The notes: a model not told the origin generated them from the letters alone. Shown: positions 18,896 to 27,977, numbered from the stretch's first letter. The stretch: 64,000 nucleotides of DNA from DATBGO01 sp963695645 (GCA_963695645.1 CAVOHC010000012.1:930001-994000); one strand, 5' to 3'. A program made the numbers and translations.

Positions 18896-20566
18896 GTGAG
18901 CACCCCCGACCGTCCATGGCTCACGTCCTATCCGGACAGTCTCCGCAACCGCCCCGCAGGCGATCCCGCAGAGATGCTCACGGCATTCCGTGCCACTGTT
19001 GCGCGCCATCCTGACCGTCCCGCGGTCCATTACTTCGGCACCACGACCACGTGGCGGGAACTCGACTCACAATCCGACGCGCTCGCCTCAGCGCTGGCGC
19101 ATATCGGTGTCACTCGAGGAGATCGGGTAGCCGTCTACCTGCAGAACGTGCCGCCATTCCTGGTGACGGTGCTCGCCACGTGGAAGATTGGCGGCGCCGT
19201 GGTGCCGGTCAATCCCATGAACCGGCAGCGTGAACTTGCCTTTCAGCTCGGTGATAGCGGTGCCTGCGTCCTCGTGTGCCTCCGCAGCGGCTACCCCATA
19301 GCCGCGGACGTGCTCGCCGATCACACGGAGATCCGGGTGATCGCCGTTGACGACCGGTTGGGCAGTGACCGTGAGGACGATCGCATATTCCCGAACGAAC
19401 GAACAGAGGTCCCCGAAGGGATTCTCGACTACGCAGACCTCATCCGTGACTATGGCGGCCAAGCCTGGGATACGACCCAGGTCTCACCTCGTGAGCCTGC
19501 CTTCCTGACGTACACTTCCGGCACGACCGGTCCGCCCAAAGCGGCGGTCAACACTCACGGGCAAGTTATGTGGGCCACCGCCTGCTGGCGGGATCTCACC
19601 GCGGCAACATCGGACGACGTATTTCTCGGGATGCCGCCGCTCTTCCACGTGACAGGGCTCGTGCAGATGATGAGTCTGTCGTTCCTCACAGGCGCAGCGC
19701 TCGTGCTCGCATACCGGTTCGAGCCGACGGTCATGCTCGAGTTGCTTCGAGAACATGAGGCAACCGTCACCACCGGCGCGATCACGGCCTTCGTAGCACT
19801 GAGCAATGTTGCAACCAGCAAGGAAGAGTTCCGTTCTCTCCGGGCGGTCACGACCGGTGGCGCTCCGGTCGCGCCAGCTGTCGCCGAGCGCTTCGAACGG
19901 ATCACGGGACAGCAACTCCATCCCGGTTACGGCCTTACAGAGACTGCCTCAGCGACGCATTCGACTCCAATCGGCCGGCGAAGCCCTGTGGATCCGGGTA
20001 CGGGCGCGTTGTCTGTGGGCGTGCCCCTGCCAGGAATCGACGCGGTAATCCTGGACGACGGCAGGGAATTGCCGCCGGGCGAGGTGGGCGAGATCGCGCT
20101 CGCCGGCCCCTCAGTCACTGAGGAGTACTGGCATAGCCCGGCTGAGACCTCGCACGCGATTCCCGACGGCTGGTTCCGGACCGGGGATATCGGATTCATG
20201 GACGCCAGCGGCTGGTTCTACATCGTCGATCGCAAGAAGGACCAGATCAACGTCTCCGGCTACAAGGTATGGCCGAGCGAGGTCGAAGACGTCCTCTACG
20301 AGCACGAAGACGTGCGGGAAGTCGCAGTAGTCGGGGCACCAGACCAGTACCGCGGCGAGACGGTTGTGGCCTTCGTCAGCCTGCGCGTCGGCGCGACGGT
20401 CACCCCGGAGGATCTGATCGCCTTCGCTAAGGAAAGGATGGCCGCCTACAAATACCCGCGCCGCGTCCAGATTCTCGACGAGCTCCCCAAAACGGTCTCG
20501 GGCAAAATACTGCGCCGCGAAGTGCGGGAGCCTCGCAACCTCGACCCAGGCCTGAGTGAAAGCTGA
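18896..20566 (+). CDS. Acyl-CoA synthetase / AMP-dependent ligase
   Basis: A 556-aa ANL-superfamily enzyme that activates a carboxylic acid to an acyl-adenylate and then the CoA thioester. Motifs: P-loop-like YTSGTTGPPK (about 206-215), YGLTE (about 345), DGWFRTGD (about 424), DRKKDQINVSGYKVWPSEVE, and C-terminal catalytic Lys in PKTVSGKILRR (about 535). Start: GTG with AAGGA about 10 nt upstream; the frame is open further upstream without a site. It stands alone on its strand. It is probably a medium- or long-chain fatty acid ligase, but the substrate is not decidable. Confidence 0.92.
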   Translation: MSTPDRPWLTSYPDSLRNRPAGDPAEMLTAFRATVARHPDRPAVHYFGTTTTWRELDSQSDALASALAHIGVTRGDRVAVYLQNVPPFLVTVLATWKIGGAVVPVNPMNRQRELAFQLGDSGACVLVCLRSGYPIAADVLADHTEIRVIAVDDRLGSDREDDRIFPNERTEVPEGILDYADLIRDYGGQAWDTTQVSPREPAFLTYTSGTTGPPKAAVNTHGQVMWATACWRDLTAATSDDVFLGMPPLFHVTGLVQMMSLSFLTGAALVLAYRFEPTVMLELLREHEATVTTGAITAFVALSNVATSKEEFRSLRAVTTGGAPVAPAVAERFERITGQQLHPGYGLTETASATHSTPIGRRSPVDPGTGALSVGVPLPGIDAVILDDGRELPPGEVGEIALAGPSVTEEYWHSPAETSHAIPDGWFRTGDIGFMDASGWFYIVDRKKDQINVSGYKVWPSEVEDVLYEHEDVREVAVVGAPDQYRGETVVAFVSLRVGATVTPEDLIAFAKERMAAYKYPRRVQILDELPKTVSGKILRREVREPRNLDPGLSES

Positions 20567-20851
20567 CCAGCAGGAGGGCGCGCCCGTGCTGGGGCCTTCT
20601 GTGCGAGGGCGCCGAGTCCGGTGTGCGTTGTCGCTCTCCCTTCAGGCCGCAACAGGTTCGGTGGCGCGAGTTCAGCCGACGCTCGTGCGGGCGCGAGCGG
20701 CGGCGGCTGCGGGTCACGGCGCGCGACTGACCGCATGCGAATCATGCAGTTCTGGGCGTCCCGGCCCGTGCCACGCGTTCGACCAAACTAGACCAGAGCC
20801 ACGGACGTCGCGCACCGCGGTTATGGTGCGCCCTGGGTGGCGAGCCGTGGG

Positions 20852-22615
20852 TCAGGCGGGTGGCGGCTGGTGGACCTCGGGGAAGGTCTGCCCCGAGGCA
20901 CCGGCGGGGTGGCTGCGGCGCAGTTGTTGCAGCTGCGCCGAGGCGCTGTCGCAGCGCATCTTGACGTAGTGGTAGATGCCCGGCACGGTGGTGTTCCCGT
21001 GGCGCAGCCCGTTCTGGGCGTACCCGGCGCGGTACACCTCATCGTTGCTGAACTGGCGCCCGGTGAACGGCGCGGCGTCCGGGGAGTCCGCCTCCAGGTA
21101 GGCGGCCTGGCTGACCCGCTGCCAGAGCCCATCGCCGTCCGGGGTGCCCATCTGCGCGCAGATCGCCTGCGGGTTGAAGTGGGTGTCCAGCAGGTACTCG
21201 AGGTGGTCGAGGTAGTACCGCGCGAAGTCCGGGTTGGCGAACAGGTTGCGTACCAGCGGCAGCCGCGAGGTGTGGTTGCGGTGCCCGTCCCGGTGCCAGT
21301 ACTGCCTGGTGATCGCCGCCCAGTCGAGCAGGTCGGTGTACTGCCATGAGGTGCCGATGTAGTCGATCCCGAAGCTGTTGTCGTAATCCCAGGGCAGGAA
21401 GGTGAAGTAGGGGCCGGCAACGAAGTCGCGCGCCCGGCTTGCATGCCCGCCGTTGTACAGGTAGTAGTTCGCCGGCGAGCCGAAGTAGTTGTCCCAGCTG
21501 CCGAGCAGCAGGTTGACCCCGGCCCAGCGCAGGAAGGTCTTCACGTCGAAGACTCGCTCCACCTCGCCCCGGAAGGCGTCGGTGTCGAAGCGCCCGTCGC
21601 CACCGGGCAGGCCGACACCGTTGATCACCCGGACGAAGGTGGCCAGGTCGTCGTAGCCGGCGGCGTTCGCATCGTTCTCGTTGGTTTTCAACCGGTAGGT
21701 CTGGTCGTCTGGGTGGGCAGAGGTATGGTACTGCTGGCCGCTGTCGTCGCCGTCGGTTCCGCGCCGGTGCTCCAGCGTCGCGCAGCCCAGGCTGCCGCAA
21801 TACGCCTTGTACAGGTTGCCGTGGCGGTTCTCGCCAAAGCGGTCACCGAGGAAGCGCTTGTCGATCTGCTCGATCAGCGAGTGCAGCCCGTAGTAGGCCC
21901 CGTTGATCGCGAGCTTTACGTAGGTGTGCTGGGGCGACGGCACACCGGCAGCGGCGAACAGCCGCCAGGCTAGCGCCTCGCGCATCTGCGACGGGTCGTT
22001 GTACATCGACTTCAGGTTCAGCCGGGCCATCCCGACGAGCCGGTCGTCGTCCTGGCCAGGATCAAGGTTCACTTTCCAGGAGCGCTTCGGCGCGTGCTTC
22101 GTCATCTGGCCGCTGTTCACCAGCGAGAACGTGGTGCTGGTGAACAATACGCCGCCATGGACCGGGGGCGGGAGCCTGCGCGCGTCCCGCGGATCGGTGC
22201 GCGACAGCGACAGCCGCGAACCCGCCGAGATGACCGGCTTCTCGGGCCGCATCTCGCCGGCCGGCCAGCCGGAAATCTCGACCTGGTACATCGGCCCGCC
22301 GAAGAACTCTCGCTTGCCGATGGAGGCGTCAAGGTAGGCCTGCACCGTGGTCCCGGCCATCGTGGGCCTGCCATGTTCGTCGGCCGTGGCCAGGGCCAGA
22401 TCACCCGCGGCGGGGGCGTGCGCGACGTCCCGGGTGACGGCGTCGAACAGGGCGTCGTACTCCGCTCGGGTGCGCAGCACGGCGTCACCCCGGCCGGCCG
22501 CCTCATTGACCCGGGCGGCCAGGTCGCGTGGCGTGCCCTTGCCGAGGTCGGTCAGGATAACGGCGCGGTCGGCGAAGATTGCGCGAAAGTGCTCGCGATC
22601 CAGGATGCGGTCCAC
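20852..22615 (-). CDS. CotH kinase-family protein
   Basis: A 587-aa protein whose centre matches the CotH protein-kinase fold: ARLNLKSMYNDPSQMREALA, FAAAGVPSPQHTYVKLAING, GLHSLIEQIDKRFLGDRFG, and WAGVNLLLGSWDNYFGSPAN followed by FTFLPWDYDNSFGID (catalytic and metal-binding loop region with WDYDNSFG). CotH proteins phosphorylate spore-coat proteins in Bacillus; in actinobacteria the role is unknown. No signal peptide is visible. GTG start with GGGAG 6 nt upstream. It is not obviously in an operon. Confidence 0.88.
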   Translation of the reverse strand: MDRILDREHFRAIFADRAVILTDLGKGTPRDLAARVNEAAGRGDAVLRTRAEYDALFDAVTRDVAHAPAAGDLALATADEHGRPTMAGTTVQAYLDASIGKREFFGGPMYQVEISGWPAGEMRPEKPVISAGSRLSLSRTDPRDARRLPPPVHGGVLFTSTTFSLVNSGQMTKHAPKRSWKVNLDPGQDDDRLVGMARLNLKSMYNDPSQMREALAWRLFAAAGVPSPQHTYVKLAINGAYYGLHSLIEQIDKRFLGDRFGENRHGNLYKAYCGSLGCATLEHRRGTDGDDSGQQYHTSAHPDDQTYRLKTNENDANAAGYDDLATFVRVINGVGLPGGDGRFDTDAFRGEVERVFDVKTFLRWAGVNLLLGSWDNYFGSPANYYLYNGGHASRARDFVAGPYFTFLPWDYDNSFGIDYIGTSWQYTDLLDWAAITRQYWHRDGHRNHTSRLPLVRNLFANPDFARYYLDHLEYLLDTHFNPQAICAQMGTPDGDGLWQRVSQAAYLEADSPDAAPFTGRQFSNDEVYRAGYAQNGLRHGNTTVPGIYHYVKMRCDSASAQLQQLRRSHPAGASGQTFPEVHQPPPA

Positions 22616-23024
22616 GCCGATCTCCCATCAGACTGCTCGTGGCTGTATCGGTCCTCCTAAACAGAGCAACCAGGCCTCACCTTGATACCGAAAGAAATCC
22701 CCTCGATATGGACTCCCGCAATGTCGCGGTGGCTCAAAGAGTGAACCTGGGCCCGGGCCCGGGGACCTACCGGCCCGCCAGGGCAAGCCGTCGGCGAAGG
22801 CGCGGCTCGGCCCGGGCTGGCGCCGGAAGCCGCCACCCCCTCAACGCGCGGGGCCGGGCCACTGAGCCCAGAGGGGGCGAGTCCTCTATCGCCGCTGGCC
22901 ACCAGACGGGGTAGATCCCTACGGGCAGCGGCAGCCATTCACAGGCGGGCGGGGCGGAGTCGCACCGCGCGTCTCTATCAGCAACCGGTTGCCGACCAGG
23001 CTGCGGATCAGCCCTCTGAGCTGG
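22616..23024. other. Intergenic, nothing recognised
   Basis: About 410 bp between the CotH-kinase gene start and the tRNA-Pro fragment. It presumably holds the CotH promoter; I see no clear boxes, repeats or small genes. Confidence 0.5.
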
Positions 23025-23065
23025 GTCGGGACGGCGGGATGAACCCGCGACCCCTTGACCCCCAG
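23025..23065 (-). other. tRNA-Pro(GGG) 3'-end fragment, degenerate (candidate att site 1)
   Basis: On the minus strand this is the 3' part of a proline tRNA from the anticodon loop (CTGGGGG, then TCAAG) through the T-arm to CGTCCCGAC. Two bases are missing in the T-loop (GGTTCATCCC instead of GGTTCAAATCCC). No 5' half of the tRNA adjoins it. Two more copies lie at 52.09 and 59.85 kb. A truncated tRNA 3' end is the usual footprint of a tyrosine-integrase element inserted at a tRNA gene. Confidence 0.8.
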
Positions 23066-23160
23066 GACGTGGGAGTAGGCGTTTCCACTGGTCGGTTCCG
23101 TCACGGTGGGGGAGTGCTCGGTGTGCCGACATGCGGATTGTTCAGATGGGTGCATGGCGC

Positions 23161-23182
23161 GTGGTCCCCATGTGGTCCCCAG
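23161..23182. other. Paired 11-bp-spaced repeat, possible integrase arm site
   Basis: GTGGTCCCCA occurs twice, 11 bp apart, 96 bp to the right of the tRNA-Pro fragment. Similar pairs of TGGYTCCC-like units occur about 105 bp right of the other two tRNA fragments, which suggests integrase arm-type sites. Confidence 0.45.
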
Positions 23183-23576
23183 CTAGGCGGTGCGCTCGAC
23201 GTGGCTGAGCGGGTGCTAATCCGAAGACACAGCGTGAGCGTGCAGAAACGTCCCCCACCTGGGGCCATGGCTCCGGGAGTCTGCCGTGATGCCACGGCTG
23301 CCGAGCTCGTTGGTGTCAGTTGCGGATGTCAGCAAATGGAGACATCCATCAGCGCAGGGCGCGGCTCTGCGGTCGCTCGCGACACGTAACGCAACATCAC
23401 TGAGAGTAGTAGCGTCGTGCGGGTTCACTGGCACCGCAGTGAGAGGACGGTAAGCAATGAGACAGCTCCGGCCGCCTCCTCGCCAGGGTCCAGGGCGAAG
23501 GCGGCTGGTGGGTATTGATTGAACCGCGCAAGATCACCGTCAAGGGGCGGCGCGGCGTTGAACGTCTCGCGGCGGC

Positions 23577-23819
23577 TTACCAGGTCAGCTCCCAGTCGTC
23601 GTCGCGGTCGGCTTCTGCCGAGGCGGTGACGACGATCTCGGCCGGGTTGAACAGGTAGGGCACGGCCAGCTGGAAGACGGCGTCTTGGCCCTCGACATAC
23701 CAGTCCGCGAGATCCTCCTCCGACGGCAGGTACGTCTTGGCTAGCGTTTCAGTCATCGGCTTGACTGCGTCGATCATGTCGTTGATCGCGCCAATCGCTC
23801 GTTCCTTGGTGGTAGCCAT
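23577..23819 (-). CDS. Small acidic protein, unknown function
   Basis: An 80-aa protein, MATTKERAIGAINDMIDAVK onward, with an amphipathic helical N-terminus, a SEEDLADWYVEGQDAVFQLA segment and an acidic, Trp-containing tail (EADRDDDWELTW). The ribosome site GGAGGAGAG directly before the ATG is strong. The upstream region is unusually AT-rich for this genome and carries a 20-bp-spaced direct repeat, so it is probably a real, regulated gene. I recognise no family. On the plus strand 23486-23576 there is a short open stretch (VQGEGGWWVLIEPRKITVKG) without a start, possibly a gene remnant. Confidence 0.7.
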   Translation of the reverse strand: MATTKERAIGAINDMIDAVKPMTETLAKTYLPSEEDLADWYVEGQDAVFQLAVPYLFNPAEIVVTASAEADRDDDWELTW

Positions 23820-23855
23820 CTCTCCTCCAATTGTCTCCGTCCTCTGCTTGCTTAG

Positions 23856-23885
23856 TATATCTAGCAGCTGGTTGATATGTCTAGC
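23856..23885 (-). promoter_or_regulatory. AT-rich direct repeats, putative promoter/operator
   Basis: Two copies of a 10-mer, TATATCTAGC (23856-23865) and TATGTCTAGC (23876-23885), start exactly 20 bp apart, two helical turns, 37-66 bp upstream of the ATG of the small acidic protein. Read on the coding strand, the proximal copy contains TATACT-like DNA suitable as a -10 region. Confidence 0.45.
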
Positions 23886-24164
23886 GAGCTGCCCGGCGGG
23901 ACCGCTGCTGGTTGCTGGTAAAAAATGGAAGCCACGTTACTGACTGTGCTGGCGAAGTGGCGCTAAGGTAACCGCGCCCCCTCCTTCTGGGCCGGCGGCG
24001 CTGGCACGCGAGGAACTGCTGCCGCGACGCGATCACCGAGCTAGCGAACTGGTCCGGGCTCGAGGCCATCGCCGGGGCCGTGGCAGTTTTTCAGCGCGGG
24101 GTGCTGCGGATCCGCCACCCCTGAACAGCAACTCGGTCCCACGGGTCGTTCGGGGTCTCAGTCG

Positions 24165-24560
24165 GGAGAGCTGGTTCTGACGGGATCGCCGCTCGGCGTC
24201 GGTTTGCGCGAGGTCGAGGGCTCGCCGGTACGCGTCCCCGGCCTCATCATCACGGCCGGCGCGGCGCAGTAGCTCGACGCGAGCGGAGTGGAAGTTGCGG
24301 TAGTGATCGAGTTCGAGGCCATCGAGCAGGGTCAGGCCCGCCTCGGGTCCTTCGAGCTCGGCCACGGCGATGGCCCGGTTCAGCTCGACGATCGGGGAGC
24401 CGGTCTGGCGGACCGGCGTGTCGTAGAGCGCGGCGATCTGCTGCCAGTCGCGTGGCTGATGGAGGTGCAGGTCGGCGATGGCCGTCGCCCTGCCGTGCCA
24501 GCAAGACCACCGGCCCTCGGCACGTCCAGCGCCGACTGCTCATGACCGGACTGCCTAGGT
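24165..24560 (-). pseudogene. ECF sigma factor (SigJ/DUF6596 type), C-terminal remnant
   Basis: Across two frames the minus strand reads IADLHLHQPRDWQQIAALYD, SPIVELNRAIAVAELEGPEA, then LDHYRNFHSARVELLRRAGR and AYRRALDLAQTDAERR. This is the TPR-like C-terminal domain of a large ECF sigma-factor group. The sigma-2 and sigma-4 DNA-binding domains are absent, so the gene is dead. The downstream end has drifted into unrelated frame sequence. Confidence 0.7.
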
Positions 24561-24673
24561 GTGACGTGCGCCACATTTGCTGAACACCTGATGCCGCGGA
24601 ATGTCGCAGAAGGCGGTCATAGTGACCGCGCCACGGCCAGCCGGCAGTCGGTTCGGCGGAGGGACGACAGTCT

Positions 24674-25330
24674 TCAGGCTTCGGCGTCCATGTTGGTGCC
24701 CGGCCACTGGCCCAGCCATTGCGCATAGGACCTGGATTGATCCGGGCCGGGTTCCACACCACCGGGCAGGGCCAGGGCGAACACGAGCGCGGCGGTTGCC
24801 TCGAGTTCGCTGCGCAGCAGATCGGCGGGGCCGGTCGCCTCGAATCCCAGGGTCCACCAGTCCTGGCCACGCGTGTAGACCTCGGTGAGTTCCACCTCGC
24901 ACAGCGGCTGGCCCACCCCCGGGCCGCGCGCCACGACCGGCCCGCTGGCCAGGGAGAACCGGCTGATGCGCCGCCTCTTTCGCACCGGCGTCCAGCCGGC
25001 CGGGTCGCCGCTGCCGGGGCTGAGCGGGCGCAAGGGAAAGGACCACTTCTGCCAGGACTCCATGCGACCGCGGGCGTGGCCTGCCACCTCCAGGATTCCC
25101 GGGCTGCCGCGGTACACCTTCACCTCCAGTGCCCTGCCCCCGCGGACCTTCGCCGACAGCCCGGGCAACTGCGGATTCAGCAGGTAGGTGTCCTCGCGTG
25201 ACTCCGTCCCGGCCGGGAACCGCCCGAACCATCGGGCCACCGCGGCCTCCAGCTGGCCTGGGAAGATCCAGCGCACCTCCAGGCTGCGGACTCCTTCGGT
25301 GACCAGGCTCTCAGGCGGTACACCCATCAT
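24674..25330 (-). CDS. Uncharacterised protein, possibly CYTH-like
   Basis: A 218-aa protein beginning MMGVPPESLVTEGVRSLEVR. It alternates hydrophobic and charged beta-type segments (EVRWIFPGQLEAAVARWFGR, EDTYLLNPQLPGLSAKVRGG, LEVKVYRGSPGILEV) and ends with a Glu-rich helix. The many acidic and basic residues in strands (ExxYLL, KVRGG, LEVKVYRG) resemble CYTH/triphosphate-tunnel proteins, but this is only an impression. AAGG lies 3-6 nt before the double ATG. There is no partner on the same strand except the small genes at 25.6-25.9 kb. Confidence 0.65.
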   Translation of the reverse strand: MMGVPPESLVTEGVRSLEVRWIFPGQLEAAVARWFGRFPAGTESREDTYLLNPQLPGLSAKVRGGRALEVKVYRGSPGILEVAGHARGRMESWQKWSFPLRPLSPGSGDPAGWTPVRKRRRISRFSLASGPVVARGPGVGQPLCEVELTEVYTRGQDWWTLGFEATGPADLLRSELEATAALVFALALPGGVEPGPDQSRSYAQWLGQWPGTNMDAEA

Positions 25331-25564
25331 CGCCTTCTGCTCCTGACACTGCTGGCCGGTTGGGATCTTACCTGCGGGTTCGGGGGTTATCCGTCCCGAT
25401 GCGACGGCGTCAGCAAGCGATCTGTGGTCGCGGTCGTTCTGGTCGGCCGTGTTGGCCGCGTGGACGGCGATCCGGCCGGCCCGGCCTTTCTTCAGCGCCG
25501 GAGCAGTCGGCCTCGCCCCGGCCGGGGTTGTCCCAGAAGAACACGATGTCCGGCTGCTTGCTGG

Positions 25565-25666
25565 TCACGAGGTGGCCCGCCCCGTCCGTGATCCGCTGGC
25601 CAGCGCCGCCGCGGACAGCAGCCCGCAGGCGAGGATGTCGATGACCTCGCCCTTAGGCTGAGTCAT
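25565..25666 (-). CDS. Small peptide of the duplicated two-gene unit (33 aa)
   Basis: Encodes MTQPKGEVIDILACGLLSAA then ALASGSRTGRATS. It overlaps the 3' end of the upstream gene in another frame. The same peptide (MAQPEGEVIDIVACGLLSAA, 39 aa) follows the paralogous upstream gene at 38.2 kb. The two copies differ by conservative substitutions (K/E, L/V), which argues that it is translated. The hydrophobic centre could insert in a membrane. Confidence 0.5.
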   Translation of the reverse strand: MTQPKGEVIDILACGLLSAAALASGSRTGRATS

Positions 25667-25955
25667 CCGGACCACCTTCCGCCGTGCCGAGGCACGGCTG
25701 ACATTCGGTCTCATCTGACCCCTCGCCCGCCGGTTGGATGGAGATGAGCTCAAGGCCCAGCTCCTGAGTCCGCTGCAGGAGCCCGTGCAGATGCGCCTGG
25801 TCAATCACGCTGCCGGTCAGCACCGTCGTGCCCGCGACCCGGTCCATCTGCATCCCTTCGAACAGGAAACCGAACGACTCGCCCAGCTCGCCGCGAAGAA
25901 CCAGCCGGTATCGTCTGCCTCGTGCCCGGTCGCTGTCCATCACGTGCACGCTCAC
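25653..25955 (-). CDS. Small uncharacterised protein, duplicated unit, copy 1
   Basis: A 100-aa protein with the core RRYRLVLRGELGESFGFLFE, GMQMDRVAGTTVLTG and IDQAHLHGLLQRTQELGLEL. This looks like a small alpha/beta ferredoxin-like domain (two strands, helix QAHLHGLLQRTQELG, then strand). An almost identical inverted copy lies at 37.9 kb. The GTG start used here lies inside the last bases of the shared promoter element, so the true start may be the ATG five codons later, or the mRNA may be leaderless. The function is unknown; its position under the shared element suggests a stress role. Confidence 0.7.
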   Translation of the reverse strand: MSVHVMDSDRARGRRYRLVLRGELGESFGFLFEGMQMDRVAGTTVLTGSVIDQAHLHGLLQRTQELGLELISIQPAGEGSDETECQPCLGTAEGGPDDSA

Positions 25956-26011
25956 ACTCAGGCAGGTGACCTGTCACCACCTGCCGGCCGTTTCCACCTA
26001 GGTGAAGCGCG
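25950..26011 (-). promoter_or_regulatory. Bipartite palindromic promoter element, copy A
   Basis: Oriented toward the gene at 25653-25955. Box 1 is TTCACCTAGGTGGAA; 14 bp after CCTAGG, box 2 is AGGTGGTGACAGGTCACCT. It is nearly identical to copy G at 37.86 kb. Confidence 0.85.
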
Positions 26012-26263
26012 CGGAAAGCCAGGGGAGATCCCCGGCCCAGGCGCCTCGCCGCCCCAGCCACGGCCCCGCTTCTGGCGTGTCACCGCTCGTGCGGTGCTAG
26101 TCCCTGTCCAAGGCCGCGATGGCAGTCCAGTCGCCCATCTTGTTCGCCATCCGCGGCCAGGTGATGCCCTGGGGGTGTCGGCCTCGACAGCGGACCGCCA
26201 ATGAGGACCAGGCTCGGACGAGCTGGCGGGCTCGGCCCTCTTACCTACCGGCTCTACCGGTAG

Positions 26264-26308
26264 TTCACCTAGGTGGAAACAACGGGTAGGTGGCGACAGG
26301 TCACCTGC
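26264..26308 (+). promoter_or_regulatory. Bipartite palindromic promoter element, copy B
   Basis: TTCACCTAGGTGGAAAC followed by AGGTGGCGACAGGTCACCT. It ends 62 bp before the ATG of the GH15 remnant, with an AAGGAAGGAGG ribosome site between. Confidence 0.85.
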
Positions 26309-26370
26309 GGCCGCGGAACCATTCGGTGCGAATCCACGAAGGGCCGCACAACAAGGAAGGAGGGGAATCG

Positions 26371-26643
26371 ATGATCTATCCGGCGATTGAGGATTATAGG
26401 CTGATCGGGGATCTGCAGACGGCGGCGCACCGTCATGGACAAGGGCCGGAACGCCTGCGCGGCTGGTGTTCGAGAAAATGCTCACCTACGGCAACCACCT
26501 CGGCCTGTTCTCCGAGGAGATCGGGATCACCGGTGAGCAGCTCGGCAACTTCACGCAGGCCTTCACGCACCTGTCGCTCATCAACGCCGCACTGAACCTC
26601 GACCACCAGCTGGACCTGCAGAAAGACCGCAGCCCCGGCTGAC
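26371..26643 (+). pseudogene. GH15-family glycoside hydrolase with large internal deletion
   Basis: The first codons, MIYPAIEDYRLIGDLQTAA, are the standard start of GH15 (glucoamylase/trehalase-like) proteins. After about 20 residues the sequence jumps, in another frame, to the family's C-terminus: RLVFEKMLTYGNHLGLFSEE, IGITGEQLGNFTQAFTHLSL, INAALNLDHQL, stop at 26641-26643. About 550 internal residues, including the catalytic region, are missing. The ribosome site (GGAAGGAGGGG) and promoter element B remain intact. Confidence 0.85.
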
Positions 26644-26767
26644 CGGGCCGGTCGGCGCCAAGCTGCCTCGCTGCCCGCCCGCGCCCGTACAGTTCCGGTT
26701 CTGCCTGCAGCCGAGCCGGAACTCGCAGAAGAAGACATGGCAACGCCCCGATGTGAAGGAGCACGAA

Positions 26768-27016
26768 ATGTCACTCGCAGCTGCATCATCTTCTTATCCG
26801 CTTTTGAACATTTTCTGGACGATTCTCGTGGTCTTCCTATGGCTGATCTGGTTCTGGATCCTGATCACGGTGTTCATCGACATCTTCCGCAGCCCTGATC
26901 TGTCCGGCGGGGCCAAGGCCCTGTGGTTCCTGTTCGTGCTGTTCATCCCGCTGATCGGCGTGCTGGTCTACCTGATCGTCCGCGGCGGCACGATGCACGA
27001 GCGATCGGTCTGGTAG
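26768..27016 (+). CDS. Small membrane protein, PLDc_N-like
   Basis: An 82-aa protein with two transmembrane helices, LNIFWTILVVFLWLIWFWIL and LWFLFVLFIPLIGVLVYLIV, separated by a short loop DIFRSPDLSGGAKA. This is the layout of the phospholipase-D N-terminal (PLDc_N) family of small membrane proteins. AAGGAG precedes the ATG at 26768 by 6 nt; an ATG five codons earlier is part of the ribosome site. It probably belongs to the stress island and may once have been co-transcribed with the GH15 gene. Confidence 0.8.
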   Translation: MSLAAASSSYPLLNIFWTILVVFLWLIWFWILITVFIDIFRSPDLSGGAKALWFLFVLFIPLIGVLVYLIVRGGTMHERSVW

Positions 27017-27053
27017 GCCCAGCAACGGCACCAGGCCCGGAGTCAAGGAGGCA

Positions 27054-27155
27054 ATGCGCCCTGATCGCATCAGCGGTGATCGTGCTGAACTCGCCCGAGC
27101 CCGCAGCCGACGACGCGCCGGCGGGCTGAGAGGGGCGGCATGCTGGGAACGCTGA
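27054..27155 (+). CDS. Possible small basic peptide
   Basis: A 33-codon ORF, MRPDRISGDRAELARARSRR onward, with a very good ribosome site (AAGGAGGC just before the ATG). Its stop overlaps the start of the DUF1622 gene in another frame, which suggests translational coupling (a leader or coupling peptide). The sequence itself is uninformative. Confidence 0.35.
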   Translation: MRPDRISGDRAELARARSRRRAGGLRGAACWER

Positions 27156-27598
27156 GATTCCTCGGTGCGCCTTCTGCCGAGCCGTCGGCCGAGGCGTTCA
27201 CCAGGGTGATGGACCACGTCGCCCAGGGCTTCGAGGCACTAGGCGCGGTGATCTTGGTCGTCGGCGTCGTGTGGTCGTTCGTGCTGGCGGTGGTGACGTG
27301 GCGGCGATCGGGCCAGCAGGCCAAGGGCTATCTGGCACTGCGCACGGCCATCGGCGGGACACTGCTGCTCGGGCTCGAAGTCCTTGTGGCAGCCGACCTC
27401 GTCCGTACGGTCGCCGTCGCACCCACCCTCGACAATGTGCTGGTTCTCGGACTGATTGTCTTGATCAGGACGGTTCTGAGCTTCTCGCTGGAGACCGAGA
27501 TCGAGGGTGTTGTGCCGTGGAAGCGAGCACAGACGAGCGGCGTGGGGGGGATCCGCCAGGCCTCGGCCAGCGCGCTGAAGTCCAACCTTGACCCGTGA
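27140..27598 (+). CDS. DUF1622-family membrane protein
   Basis: A 152-aa protein with three or four hydrophobic segments: GFEALGAVILVVGVVWSFVL, AIGGTLLLGLEVLVAADLVR and LVLGLIVLIRTVLSFSLETE. The RTAIGGTLLLGLEVLVAADL and LVLIRTxLSFSLExE pattern is typical of DUF1622, a family of small inner-membrane proteins of unknown function. The start overlaps a small upstream ORF. Confidence 0.82.
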   Translation: MLGTLRFLGAPSAEPSAEAFTRVMDHVAQGFEALGAVILVVGVVWSFVLAVVTWRRSGQQAKGYLALRTAIGGTLLLGLEVLVAADLVRTVAVAPTLDNVLVLGLIVLIRTVLSFSLETEIEGVVPWKRAQTSGVGGIRQASASALKSNLDP

Positions 27599-27977
27599 TC
27601 GCCGCGGCTGCTCGACTCAAATGGCGATTCAAACTGACCCCACTACCCGTTCGTGACCGCCCGCCCAGCGATGTTCCATGTGAGTTGCACGGCAGAGAAG
27701 CGTACCGAGCGTTCCTTGAAGCGCTGCGCGATCGCGACCAGGAACAGGACGACGCGAACAGCGCAGTGTCCCGCAGGTAGCGCGCGGCGGTGCCCTGGTT
27801 AAACGTTGCCATAGCGAGCGCGTTCAGCCGGGCCGCCGGCTCGAAGCACTCCGGAACGTCCGGTGGCCGCTCATGTGACGATGGCCGCCTCGCGGGGTCT
27901 GGGCCGGATCTCCCTTATGATGAGAGGGTGTGGGTCCGCCCGGATTGACTGCCTGGCCGACGAGGTCACAATGAGAT
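27599..27977. other. Intergenic, no supported gene
   Basis: A 61-codon plus-strand ORF (27595-27780) has no ribosome site or recognisable content. No promoter element of the shared type is present. Confidence 0.5.
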
